Origin: Lepeophtheirus salmonis
Taxonomy: Eukaryota; Arthropoda; Copepoda; Siphonostomatoida; Caligidae
Assembly (NCBI RefSeq): GCF_016086655.4
Contig: NC_052138.2
Location: forward strand, 34,235,403 to 34,299,402
DNA length: 64,000 nucleotides
Reading direction: 5' to 3'
The notes under the pieces were generated by a model that did no database searches, had not been told where the DNA came from, and was given only the letters and a program-made list of their open reading frames with translations. How positions within the stretch are numbered: position 1 is the first letter of the stretch; every line of letters starts with the position of its first letter. Below are positions 11,761-23,749 of this stretch, one piece after another. A program made the translations under genes and the position numbers.

Positions 11761-14536
11761 GCCATAACATGTATTAAGAAGCCTTTGAAATACCCAGAAC
11801 AGAAATAGATCGGGGAATTCCTCTATTGTCAAAAATAATTCCAAGAATCTAAATTCTAATAATTATAGATATGGAAAAGTATCCAACACTTGAATGTAGA
11901 AGTATAATTTCAATTACAAGATATATTCTACAATAATTATGGGAACAAATTTCACAACTTCATCCCTCAGTGAATTTCTCAGGATTAGTATCAGATATTG
12001 TCATATAAAATTTTGTGGAAAGTTTTTTTTTTCTAACTTTAAAGATCCATCATCTCTGGAACAATATGCAATCAATAACCTAGGTTACCAAAATAGCAGC
12101 CAAGTATTCAATTGCAAAATTCCAGAGTGATCCGTTAGCCTGTTTGCGAAGAATTTACCTCAAAAACAAAACTGTGAAACATATTAACACAGATTTTACT
12201 AGTAAAGTTAGATATATGAATAATACTTGATGGAAAATTAACAAGCCATACTCTTCTAGAAACTATTAAATCTGAAATTATACAATGTTTATCTTAACAA
12301 ATTAAACCTCTCATATCGCTTATAAATTACATAAAGTCTGCAAATTATTCTGCATAAATTGACAAGTTATAGTAGCTTAGTTTCATTACTTTTTGGTTTC
12401 TTAATATTAATAGAATCAATTGTTTTTCTTTTTTTTACCTCAGTAATACCATTGCTAATGGAAAATAACTAATAAAAGGGGTGTTGTTATATTAAAAACT
12501 GGAAACTTTAGTTTCCGAATGGGTCCATAATGTTATGATCTAAAGAGGGGTTAAACACGTCAGTGTTTTTTATATATATAACAGACTTAGTGGAATCATA
12601 TAATTAAGACTGAAAATGACTTATAGGAGTCCAATCTCGTGTAAAAATACCAAATAGATGGTATATTATGGATAAATGCTTTAGAAATTTAAAACTCAAA
12701 TTTCCAAGGATGGTTTTTTTTTTTACAATATAATTATCAATTATAATATCAAATGATCTTTATTATTAATTATGTTTTTGTAAATCAATTTTTATACTAT
12801 ATTATTTTTTTTAGACACTTGAATGTCAATGAAGACTTTCTTGAATTGACAAAAATCTAGATAACAGAACAAATAAAAAATATTGTCTCTAAGGATTGGA
12901 TCATCAATCATATATTTGATAAAGTATATAGTTTCCATCGCTACAAATCCTACAATAGAAAATTCTACGGAAAGGGGAAAAAAAACAATGTTTTAAAACA
13001 GTTATTTATTTTAATGTAAAAAGAAAACTATTTCTTGGTTTCCAAGAAATAGTTTGTATTATCCCTTTAATAAAGATATAAATTTAAATAAAAAATGATT
13101 CTGGATTTTGCAATAAAAAATAACTGAAATAGGATTATTCATAGTCTTGTCAATCTGTGATATCCTTCCCATTAATAGTAACTTTGTGGATGTTTGATTA
13201 AACTAATTGGAACAAACTTTTTTTGCTCAAATATCTTCTTTGTTTGACCTAATTCATATTTTTGAGTCCATCTACACAAAGCTGAAGATAAGATTAAGAT
13301 CCTTAGTTATTAACTGGATTACATTATTTAGATATTTAATCAAATCACTTATATCTTAAAGTAGATGAATGATCATTCGAGACCATTATTATCTCTCCCG
13401 TCTATGAAAAATCCTATAGAGGATTTTCAACACCTGTCAGGAATATTATTTTATATTCATATGTACATAGAAAAATTTCAAGAAGAGACAATTTAAGGAT
13501 ACATTATATTTGGTATTCCTTTCAAAAGACCAAGATCTCACAAGAAAAGAAAGGAATACATGCATTTCTTAGTAATTATAAGTCATTTATTGATAAAAAC
13601 ATTATTCCGTACCGAGTTAATAGTCTGATTGATATAAGACCGATCATAAAAGATCCCTACCTCCAATGAGGCATCGTGAAATCATGCATCAAATTTGATA
13701 GAATACTTCACCCCACATGTCGGTACAACATAAATAGACTCAAAAATCTAGATTTTTCCATATAAAAAGCACATTAATAAATGATATTATCTACTACCGT
13801 ATGAAATATGCTTTATTTTACTGTATTGTTGCTTTTTTCGATATACAATTTACTTCATTTCTGTTATGAATAAAGAGTTAGAGAATATTAATTTTTAACT
13901 ATAATGTTTTTATATGCACTCATATGCTCTTTAAATAAAACCTTGTGGATGAGGGAAATATATATATTGACGGATTTAATTTATCACAATCATTATCGAA
14001 AGACTTTCTATCCCTGAAAATCTCTCTTCAAAACCAGCTCGGATTGAATGACATTAAATCAAGAATTATATTTACAAAAACCTCTAAGGAACACATAGTG
14101 ATACATTTAAATTTTTGAGTTTGTAATTTAAGGAGCAGACTTATCGAGAGTGGAATCCAGTTCTTTTTTTTATATGGGTATGGATGATGTCTTTCAAATA
14201 AAAGAATTGTATCACATAAAACAAAACAACGATGCGCCAGCAAACTTGAAATATATGTTTTATTGACTGTATACTTATTAATATCTTGGTAAGGCCGGGT
14301 ACTGCTGGGGCGTTCCTTGTATGTCTACACATAACAAAATTTATTCATTTCTCCTTTTTGTAGTTGCGAGAAAAGGGACTCTCTATGTGAATACAACTAA
14401 TATGGATAAAGGAGTAGATAAATTGAAAGGTGACAAAATGACACACTGTAAATTGTCAAATTAGTCGAATAATTCATAAAAAAGTCAATTTAAAGTAGTT
14501 TTCTAGTCTTTAAGAACTGTATATTCAATGAGCTTA
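11761..14536. other. Non-coding, no recognised element apart from a short perfect hairpin
   Basis: AT-rich sequence. Open frames at 11939-12130, 14028-14243 and 14141-14332 have no recognisable domain. A perfect 14-bp hairpin lies at 13025-13055. Nothing else was recognised. Confidence 0.45.
13025..13055. repeat. Perfect 14-bp hairpin
   Basis: AAACTATTTCTTGG, a three-base TTT loop, then the exact reverse complement. It is not associated with any gene I can see. In AT-rich eukaryotic DNA such a perfect stem may be a replication-slippage product or part of a MITE. Confidence 0.6.
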
Positions 14537-15290
14537 CCGAGTGGTCCATTAAAATCTGACCACATTGAATTTCAAAGTTCAACCAGATATAATTTATTAA
14601 TTGACCATAGGATTTAAACAAAATTAAACATCTATAAGTAAATGTGCGTCTGAACTCGCTTAATCATTAATGTAGCGGCAACGATAACTTCCAGGAGGCT
14701 GCAAAAGGCCTGGCACCCGCTGCAGATGAACTCCTCTGTCATGGCGTCCCATTTCTGGCTGAGAGTGGCTTTGAGGGCCTCTATGTTTAGATGATGGACA
14801 CTGCAGACCTTCTCCTCGACATGCACCCAAAAGGGGCAAAAGTGTCTAAAAGAAATCGAAAGACTCATTCAAAAGAGTCTTGTAACGAAGGAAATGGCCT
14901 TTTTTCATTGCTGGTGTGGCCTCTCCACCCTCACATGGTTTTTCCACCCACATTTTTTACAGCTCTCTAGACAATCTTGTGTGAAACCCCGAGATCTCTT
15001 GCATCAGCCCTAATGGGCTTGAGGAGATTGGCCTGGTCTGTTTTATTTAACTCATCCGAGTCCAGTTTGACCTTTTTGACAGAGCCCTTCTTCCATTACA
15101 GAGTTTCAGACTTGCTTGGAGTGCACGAATGGAAATTCGTCGATCACGTTAAAGTGTCATTTTCTCTACTTGTACATAAATTAGAGAGCTCAGATTTGGT
15201 TATGCTTTAATATATCGAAATATTAATCAATTTCAATCACTCAACCTTCACTATTTATTTAATTAGTAAATGTTCAATTTCAATGGACCA
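14537..15290 (-). mobile_element. Internally deleted mariner-lineage transposon, copy 2
   Basis: The ends match copy 1: CCGAGTGGTCCATTAAAATC on the left and TGGTCCATTGAAATTGAAC read inward from the right. The minus strand encodes a C-terminal piece (CPFWVHVEEK, then QKWDAMTEEFICSGCQ) at about 14650-14850 and helix-turn-helix remnants nearer 15000-15160, with the catalytic core missing between them. The helix-turn-helix-proximal deletion edge falls at the same TCTAAAAG-like spot as in copy 1, but the other edge differs. It is non-autonomous and decayed. Confidence 0.8.
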
Positions 15291-16444
15291 CATTATTTTT
15301 AGTATTTATAGAAGATTCTTAAAGGAAGGAATAATTTGTGATATTCATGAATGAATCAATGACTTGAAAGTGTGTCTAATATATCTATATGTATACGCAT
15401 ACATCCATGTGTCTATCATTCCTTGTTCTTTATAGTAGAGTGGGCCATTCTTTATTAGGTATTATTGGATTATTTATAAGCAATCTAATTAAGTATATAT
15501 AATGAACTTTTTGTTGTGTATAGGTCTAAATTGATTTTTAATCCTTTGTTATACTACTTACTGAAAACGGCATGGTAAAGTCATACCTTACATTTTTGTG
15601 TCTCATTCATTAGGGTTTTATTTTTATTTTTTTATATGTGTGATCTATAGGTCACTTTATTTATGTACACAAGGGATATATTTATCCTATTTTTAAAAAA
15701 GATACAAATGATTGTAGTTGTGGGGCTAGAAAAAGGCTACACAATTTTAAAATTTGACTTTGTTGTAATTGCTACCAATTAAGAGTGTATTATTTACCAA
15801 AACTGGCATCATCATTCTTTTATTCTTGAAGAGAGAGCAAGTATAAAATGATTATTAGTGCTTGAATGACAAAGAGTAACTCTCATAATTTTTTATGGAG
15901 TTTTAAGTAGAAAGGAAAAATATAAGTACCGAAAGTGGAAGCGGCTTTTTGTAGTTGGTAATCTGAACAGAGTTCTTGATTTTCAAAAGTCACTGTCATT
16001 GTCAGGGGGGTCCGCAGAATTATGTATATTTTTTTGAGGAGGGGGGGGGCAACTATTAAAAAATTAAAAAATCCACAGCTTTCCTCAAAAAGTTCAAAAA
16101 TCCACATTTATTATCAAAATAATAAGTTTTTTCGGAGAAAAATTCCAAATATTATCAATAAATAAATATCAATATCAAATATTATTTTTTTGATTTTTTA
16201 TTAGTAATCTACAGTTATTTATAAACTAATTAAATTTTAGGTTAAAAAAATTCAAAAAATACATTTCAAATATAAGTTTTTTCGAAAAAAATTCAAACAT
16301 TAAATTTTCTGGAGAAAATTAAATTTTTTGAAAAAAAAAAATTTATAATTTACATTTAATTTTTCCAAAAATTTCACAAATTAAATTTTCCAGTAAAACA
16401 GCAAAAATTACATAATATTTTTTTTTTTTGGGGGGCTACAGCCC
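15291..16444. other. Non-coding, with an A-rich repeat at its right end
   Basis: No gene was recognised. From about 16140 there are repeated AAATTTTC/AAAAATTC words like those at 26630-26960 and 41500-41760, ending in a G run near 16431. The open frame at 15883-16107 has no recognisable domain and contains a poly-G/poly-C artefact stretch. Confidence 0.45.
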
Positions 16445-16975
16445 TTCAACCCAGAATTGATGATCGACATCGGAGTAATTACAGTATATGTATATGTTTT
16501 TGCTATGTACGGAGTGGGATTTGTGGTTATTTCCTTCTTTTCAAGACTGCCTGGATTCTGGGATGGAAAACTTGATAGAAATGTCTTTGTACATAGCTGT
16601 CACCTATGTTGAGTATTTTATATAAGTCTCTGAATCTTTCTAGACTTCACCATCATAAAAAAAAAAAAAAAAAAGTTTGTTTCATTTTCGAGGTGTACAA
16701 ATACTTTTAAAACAAGCAAAAATTGTTGTCGAGGCATAAAAAATACTTTATATAAGAAGTTGATATTTTTAGTCAATAAATAGTCATTATTATCAAAAAC
16801 ATTACTAAAAAAGATAATTTAAAAAAATTGTTAAATATTCCCAATATAGATATGATAAATATTGAAAAGGTAAGAATACTTTTGGGCTCAACGTTATATT
16901 ATGTATCCACGGTTATAAGATTAAATCCTTGTTGGACGTGGGTGGTGCAGAATTGAGAATCGACATTGATCGAAA
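16445..16975 (+). repeat. Two partial copies of dispersed repeat family A
   Basis: Family words appear at 16445-16560 (GATGATCGACATCGGAGTAAT, with TTATTTCCTTCTTTTC further on) and again at 16905-16975 (TCCTTGTTGGACG, then GAGAATCGACATTGAT). They are separated by unrelated AT-rich sequence with an A run near 16660. Order and orientation match the copy at 36848-37080. Confidence 0.55.
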
Positions 16976-17766
16976 TTATATTATTATTATTTTGATCAAC
17001 GAAATAAAAAAAGCAAAGTTTGTTGACGCCTCAATTTTGAGTGTGTGATTAATATCTTAAAACTGCATTATTACTTCCTCTAAGAAATTAAGCGTTTTTA
17101 CTGACGTCATCAATTGCATCATTAATGAAGGCCCCGCTATTTTGGATACTTGTCTCTATTTATAAATCAAAGTTTATGTGTTGGTCTGTGGGGGGGGGGG
17201 GTTATTGGTATTTTGCATTTAATATTCTCAGAAAGACCTTTATAGTTCCTATTATTTTAAATAATTTTACTGTTTTCTCCTTTTTTCAACGAATCCTTGT
17301 CATGGAGGAGGTAAACGACACCTAAAAGTTAGGCAGTCGGCAGTGCGGCTCATGCTCCACAAGTTGGAAATTCCTTCAATAGATTATCAAATTGCTTGCA
17401 ATGAAATTGTATCTTAATCAAATCCTTAATAATCAAACTGTTTGCAATGAATTGTTTATTAATCAAATTACCCCCAATCAGTTTACCTGACACTGCAAAT
17501 GAAAGTAAAATGACGACTCTATAGGAAATTTTATAGATTGCTCGGGTATTTTGAACCTTGCCTTCTCTGACAGACATTTAGCATATTGCCCATCATTTTG
17601 TAAAATGCCCGATTTTCAACATTGCCGTTAACATACATATTTTGAGAGTTATCATTTAAGATACGTTTTTCCTGTTTTGAATATAAAATATAATTGTGAT
17701 ACGCGTCTACTGATATAGGAGTCTTCTATGATTATTCCATGATTATATCCGTGATACAATAACGCA
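16976..17766. other. Non-coding, poly-G run
   Basis: No supported gene. A run of ten G at about 17190 sits inside a featureless open frame (17125-17325). The words GACGTCATCAATTGCATCAT at about 17102-17121 recur, slightly altered, near 60733. Confidence 0.4.
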
Positions 17767-18670
17767 TGGCGCAGTTAGTAGTTTTAGAAGAACATAAAAG
17801 AAGACAGACCCGTGAATTCATAAGAACGGGAAAAGATGATGAATGAAAAGAAAGCATTAATAGTTATAAAAATGGAGTTGTTAAATATACTGATCAAATG
17901 AAAGAAGTTTTTAGTCTTTTGGAAGAATCCTCGGAAGAGAATATGAAAGAGGAAAACAATATAACAGGAAGAAGAGCTCGTCGAAACTGAATCTCGAATG
18001 GATATGTATTTGGAAAGACAGTCAAACAATTCAATGGACCTTCAGTAAAGACAATAAGACATCCAAATATTCAGTCAAAATTACCCGATCAAATTGAATA
18101 AAAATATCAAACATGCAGACTTCCTGAAATGGATTGACACCTGGGATAATTATGGAAAGTTGACTCATATGGAAGAAAAGATCAGAGAAGAGGAGGTTGC
18201 AATATAGGTGGCGTATTGTTCGACAGTATTCCTTATCAAAGTACGCCATTTGGTAGAAATTCCAGTTAGGACTACCAAAACATTGGGGGAAGTAATTCAA
18301 ACTGTGGTTAAATATCTAAAAGATAAAAAGCAAGTTGCAGCAGCAAAATATTAATTAGTCAGACGAAAACAAGTTAATTTTAAGGATTTTGATAAGTTTT
18401 ATTGCAAATTTAATATGTTGGGGGAGGAGGCAGAAGTTAATGAAATGCAATCAGAAGATTGGTTGGCCACTCTGGTAACATGTGGAGTCAAGGACGATGA
18501 TGTTGGCCAAAAACTTTTAAAAAACACTACACAACTCAATTTAACAGATACCAGTACGTTCTGCAGAACAGTTGAAACTAGACAGAGTAATAAAGAAACT
18601 TTAAATGACTTAATATTAAAGGGTATTAATAGAATTTCAAAAGCCAATACTGATGAAGTAGATTTGTGAG
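17767..18670 (+). pseudogene. LTR-retrotransposon gag-like remnant
   Basis: An ATG at 17767 opens a frame reading MAQLVVLEEHKRRQTREF that soon hits stops. Further pieces in other frames include HADFLKWIDTWDNYG (about 18110-18160) and a longer intact stretch at 18415-18669 (WLATLVTCGVKDDDVGQKLL). This layout resembles gag capsid-type proteins of Ty3/gypsy- or BEL-like retrotransposons of invertebrates, where a helical capsid region precedes the nucleocapsid. No zinc knuckle, protease, reverse transcriptase or LTR was recognised. Several stops and frameshifts make it non-functional. The family assignment comes from general resemblance, not a search. Confidence 0.5.
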
Positions 18671-19054
18671 AAGAAGAAGTAAGAATCAAGAAAAACTATG
18701 GATGAGAAAGAGATAATTAATATGTAGACCACGTTGAAGTGCATCCATATTAAAGACCATGTTCTGCGAAAGAAATGAAAATCACGTTTTCGTAATTTAG
18801 TCATGCAACTGCAAGTTTTGGATCCCCATTCGATATATCTTTTTGAGGCTTACAATTAAAATCCTCAATAGATGTACTGCATCTTGATGATCTTTAAACA
18901 ACCAAAATGTAATAAAATAAAATTCCATGTTTCATGCTGATGAAGGAAAATCGTGAACTACTGACATGTATGTATTTGTACATTTGTTAAAATTGTACAT
19001 TTCTAAAATTCTCTCATGAAAAAAAAAAGTGTTTAGAATTATATTTGTATTCTA
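18671..19054. other. Non-coding, no recognised element
   Basis: AT-rich sequence after the gag remnant. No pol-like coding sequence follows, so the retroelement is truncated here. Confidence 0.4.
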
Positions 19055-19362
19055 TAGTGGTTCTCAAATAGGTACACGTACCCTTGGAGTGCTTGAAGGC
19101 ATTCCAAAGTGAACTTGAGATTTTTTTTATAAATGTATTAAAAAAAGAAATTGAATCAACTCAAAAATTTTCTTGCAAAGATCTCGTATCAGACTCTCCC
19201 GCCCTCTCTTGGCCAAAAAGATCATTAAGAGAAAGAATGAGCAAAGTTTAATTATACGAACAGTGTTGACATAATGTTTTTTCACTGGTTAGGTGATACT
19301 TGGCTGGAAAAATATATTTTACAGGAGGTACATCACTGAAAAGAGAATGAGAATCCCTGATA
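19055..19362. mobile_element. hAT-like non-autonomous element or remnant
   Basis: Begins TAGTGGTTCTCAAATAGG, continues with ACGTACCCTTGGAGTGCTT, and ends GAGAATGAGAATCCCTGA, whose reverse complement (TCAGGGATTCTCATTC) resembles the start. The CAGNGGTTCTCAA type of end is typical of hAT elements. No clear 8-bp duplication was found at the edges as drawn, so the ends are provisional. It is about 300 bp with no coding capacity. Confidence 0.5.
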
Positions 19363-20990
19363 TAGGTGATGTATTTATTTATTCATTGTATTTGTAACAA
19401 ATATTTACACTAAACATACTCAATCCTCCAGAAGATCTTACTTTTTCACAAAGAAAGTCTCTTGAGAACTGAATCTATGTTTTTACATTTTTTTTAATTA
19501 ATTGTACGTATGAGAATTTTCAACAACTAGTGTTAATCAAATTATCTTTTAGTAGGGTATTTATTACGCAAGAAATTTTTTCTCCGTAGTTTTTGCTATG
19601 CAAGTTTCCCTTGTACATATACATAACATCTTTCTTTATCAAATATTTTATCCATTATTATTATTCGAAGAAAAGCAGAAAGTTTGTTTCTCTTCTGTAT
19701 TTATTAAAGGATTAGAAAACCTTTTTAAAAATTAAAACTAAAATTTATTAAATATTATTAGGAACTTTGAAATATAATATCTCCCTTACACCGCCTTAAG
19801 CGTTACACAGTATTTTTTTGAGAGTATCTTAAGTTACTTTCATTTAAATAATTTAACCCTCCAGTAGGGAACTGAGATTTGTGATTTAAATCGTGTATAT
19901 CTTGAAGTTGTCCCGTTTTTTTTGAATTTATTATTGATCTAAAGAATAAATTAATTATATAACCTCTAAAAATCTAGTAAAATGAAGGACCTTACTTAGA
20001 AGGCAATATATTTTCTCTTAAAGTGATTTATATCCTAGCTGAATTTATAAAATATAACTTACATTTTAATTTTTTTAAATTGCATTTAAAAAAGGTCGAT
20101 TTTGATTGATTTTTTACCTCTTTTCTTTAATATATATATAAGGAATTTTTTACTAAATAAACTATTTAGATTTCGTGATAATATATTAGAATATTTTTCC
20201 GGCCGCTAAAATTGAATAGGTAATATATCTATCAATTAATGAATCATTTTGAATATGAAGCATCAATAAACTTGTTTTAATCCCCTACATCTAAACTTTT
20301 AATCATATTAGAATATATTATTGTTAGAAAAAGCTTGAAGAGTTTAATTTCTTTTTAACGGAATATTATTGTAATTGATATACAACGCAACCTAGTCATC
20401 TTATTTAAAAAAATTAAATAATAAATATTAAAACAAATTTAACAAAAAATCAATCAACTTTTTTTTATATAATGAAATACGTTTTATTTTCGGGATTTCG
20501 TTTTACGCACCTCATTAACTGTGTTGTGATGTTTATTGTGGAATGGTTAAAAAAGAAAATAGAGAGATTTCCTTTAATTTTTCATGTATAAAGATTACAA
20601 CCATTATGTTTTTCGTAGATGGATTCACAAAAACCTATGTTTAACAAAGTACACGTCATTTCAGACATCTGTGACATTAAATATAAATCAAGAGGACATA
20701 AGTGCTTTTCTACCAATTCATTCAATTAAATAGTTATATAAGAACCTGTTAACTCTTTTTGAGGACTTTGGCTGACTTTTGACTCCCTAGATCTCTCCTT
20801 TTCTTCGTTGTAAAGTTATCAAGGGATTCAACAATTAAGAAATATCAACTGTTCCTTTCTCTTCTACTATTTGTAATAAAATAAATATATATTGAACGGA
20901 ACTTTTCGGATTTCAATATCGTTCAACCTTTCTCTACATAGATATAATGTATAAGTACATATATTATTTTATGTATAAATATGGAGGATG
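19363..20990. other. Non-coding, no recognised element
   Basis: Very AT-rich sequence with many stops in all frames. A short echo of the 4471-element right end (TTTCAATATCGTTCAACC) is at about 20912. Nothing else was recognised. Confidence 0.45.
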
Positions 20991-22860
20991 ATTCTAATAT
21001 CGACCCAACAATGGGTATGAAATAGGAAACCATCACCTACAACAAGTGGGGAGAAGGGTTAGATCCCAATACAATATCCTTAAGAAGGAATCAAAAAGGG
21101 GCTAGAAGGAAGCTAATAACCAAAAAATTCCTGATACAAAAAGACAGAATTCAATGCTCTCCCTAGCATTATGAAACGAGGGAGAGACGGCTCAACTATG
21201 ACTCCCCCTTCAACGAGGACTCATATTCCTCGAATGCTTGCTGAGGACAATAAAGAATATAAGAAAGAAACGAGCCCCAAAACGAAGTTTCTTTACGCCA
21301 ACATTGCTAAGGAGGCAAACAAAATTGGCATTATATAAAGAACGGTGACTATATCTCCATCATTGAATGGAACAAAGTTAATAAAATATTTAATACAAAC
21401 TACGTACGTCGACTGTTTCCACCAATCAGAGACCTAATTCCTAACGGCGAAAGGCGTCGCTATACTAATAAAAGAGGAGTCATTTACGTAAATGATGATG
21501 CTTCTGGACAATATGTCCAAAAAGGCAAAATTACAAATACACCTATCCTGCGACCTTATGGGATGAAAAAGAAGCGAATGAGGGAACTCAGAAAAGATAA
21601 AAGATACCTCACAGTTTTCGTACGTGAGGTGACTGGTAACATTGGAGACGAGGTTCTTGCTCGCATTATAGCACACCAATGCAATACTCTTCAGATTAAA
21701 GGTAAGATAGAACTTGCAAAATCTTAAATTACTAACTTTGGTGTAGGTAATCTACAAATGCGTAGACCCATTGGCATTTGAAGCCCTGCAATTGATAGAC
21801 TTCACTAACAGAATCGCCTCAGCAGGAAATGTACGTTTCCAAGACCCAAAGAAAGCACCCATTCTCCAACAAGAGGAAGAAGAAGTAGAGGGGGACACCA
21901 CAAAACCAAATCAAGGAGATGATAATAAATCAAAAACAACTTGTGACATCAGCATAAAAGATTATACTGCTACTAGCAAAAACTATAATACTGAAGTTAG
22001 TAAACAAACTTAGATTGATAGTGGTGAAAACAAATCCATAGATGTTGATGGTACCACGGATGCCAATTGTAGAGGGACTGAAGCTCTCAATGAAGTTGAA
22101 CGACAAAGAGAACAAGCAACATCCCAGCCAACCACGGAAATAGTCGATCTGGATCCAAAGACGGAAGTTGAAGACTCAACTAGGAAGAGTACGAAAAAGC
22201 AATCCAAAATAGACAAGTTCTTTGATAGTGCTGCAGAAGAATTGATCAAGCTACAGAAACCACCCAAAAAATAGTGATGACTAGCTGCTAGTATATTAAC
22301 ACTCAACACTTTAAGGCAGCCAACTCTGAGCTCAAATTGCAAACATTACAAATATCCCTAATAACTGAGCGCCATATCTTAGGAATGGCACAAAGAAAAG
22401 TCTCGCTCTTAGAGGGTTTACAATCCACGACTCACCTGGATCAAATACAAGGGCTTGTATACAATCTGATAACCATTTTGCAAGTTCCAGAATTTTCAGA
22501 CATAGACCTCTGTGCGATATGTATGAAAATAGATGTGCTAGTAACGTATATCTCTGTTGCTTACCTTGACCAATTATAACATATAGAGAATGAAGCATTG
22601 TTACGTCTTCATTTCCCCCAATGTAGACTCAGTTCTTCTTCTGGAACATCCATCCAAGTAAATGATTTTAACATAGACTTCTTGGATAGCAACAAGGGGA
22701 GGGAATCCTTTTATTCATTTGGTTCACACAAAAGCTCGGGGCCTGATGAACGGAAACCAGTTGTACTGCAACAACTTGGGGACAGCATCGTCGTCTATTT
22801 CTCAGAACTTTATAAAGTCATCCTCATCACTTGTTATACACCAAGATGCATAAAAAGAAA
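20991..22860 (+). pseudogene. Non-LTR retrotransposon, region upstream of the reverse transcriptase
   Basis: Broken open frames run in the same direction as the reverse transcriptase that follows. They include a stretch near 21460-21730 (RRRYTNKRGVIYVNDDASG, then FVREVTGNIGDEVLARIIA), an acidic segment at 21771-22013 (QQEEEEVEGD) and a Lys/Glu-rich segment to about 22270. The order fits the first open frame and spacer of a LINE, but I recognise no zinc knuckle or RNA-binding motif. There are stops at several points. Minus-strand open frames over 21434-22598 are shadows. Confidence 0.5.
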
Positions 22861-23440
22861 TGAAGGTAAGTCTTCTGCCAATACCAGGTAAAAAAGATTA
22901 CAGCCTGCCCAAATATTTCTGACGGATAACACTTTCCAACTTTTTGCTTAAATGACTTAAGCTGATTTTACACTGGGAAGTAAAAGAAGTTATTCCAACA
23001 CTCCACTGACAACAAGCCTGTACAAGAGGTTTATCAACTAAGACGGTTCTTTCAACAGACATTGATACAATAGAAAAATCCATCCATCAAAAACAATGTA
23101 CTCTTGTTGTCAGTTTTGATTGCACAGGTGCACTTGATTTTATACTATTTCATTCAACTGATGCAGCAATGGAAAAAATTGGCATTCAACAGTATATCAG
23201 ATCCTGGTACAAAAATTTACTAAGTACCCTTAAGGTGATAGCCAAGCTTAATAGCGAAGAAGTTTGTGTCAATCCAACCCACGAGACCCCAAAAGGGGGT
23301 GTTCTATCGCCGGTCGTTTGCAATATAAATATAGAAAGTTTGCTTAATACATTTAAAAAAGGAGCAATCAAGGTCGTTGGCTACACTGACGACATTCTCC
23401 TTTTAAATAGTGGAAAAAATCCCCACACCCAAGGTTAATA
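22861..23440 (+). pseudogene. Non-LTR retrotransposon reverse transcriptase fragment
   Basis: Reverse-transcriptase blocks appear in order. VLPIPGKKDYSLPKYF (about 22867-22915) is the finger region. SIHQKQCTLVVSFDCTGALD (about 23080-23135) carries the first catalytic aspartate region. TPKGGVLSPVVCNI (about 23286-23327) is the template-grip block. GYTDDILLL (about 23380-23406) is the YxDD active-site block in LINE form. The palm is recognisable and both active-site aspartates are present, but the frame is interrupted near 22915-22960 and the protein stops at about 23438, before thumb and C-terminal parts. The element is therefore inactive. The arrangement fits a Jockey-like or related LINE clade; the exact clade is unknown. 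Confidence 0.8.
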
Positions 23441-23740
23441 GAAATACAAAGTTAGACTATCATGTAATTGAGCTTCCTAGAATTTTCAATTTGATGTATT
23501 GTACCGACTGCTGGGGAAGAGGGGAGATTTTGATGTCATAGAGAGTAGAAAGGTTACCAAATACAAATTCACAATAGGCTAAAATTAAGAACTGGGACTA
23601 TGTTGTGAGCCAAGAGAGATATGTTGGTATCCATAGAGTATGATATTATATCTTATTTATATTTTACAATATATATGATATTAATAAACCGTTTAGTTAT
23701 TACTAATTGATTATTATTTTTACGATAATAATACTTATTC
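23441..23740. repeat. Dispersed repeat family D and AT-rich spacer
   Basis: The words GAATTTTCAATTTGATGTAT and TTGTACCGACTGCTGGGG are shared with a double copy at 42800-43080, including a nearby tract (TTAATAGAAATACAAAGTT) found there in reverse orientation. The family interrupts the end of the LINE. No coding content was seen. Confidence 0.5.
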
Positions 23741-23749
23741 CCCGTTCCA

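Noticed and set aside
17190..17200. Ten-G run as a G-quadruplex or regulatory signal
   Set aside because: A single homopolymer run cannot form a standard four-tract quadruplex and may be a length error.
18399..18689. 96-codon minus-strand Ser-rich frame
   Set aside because: Exact reverse-strand shadow of the intact gag-like stretch at 18415-18669.
22010..22598. Minus-strand open frames overlapping the LINE
   Set aside because: They have no recognisable domains and lie opposite LINE coding pieces; reverse-strand shadows.
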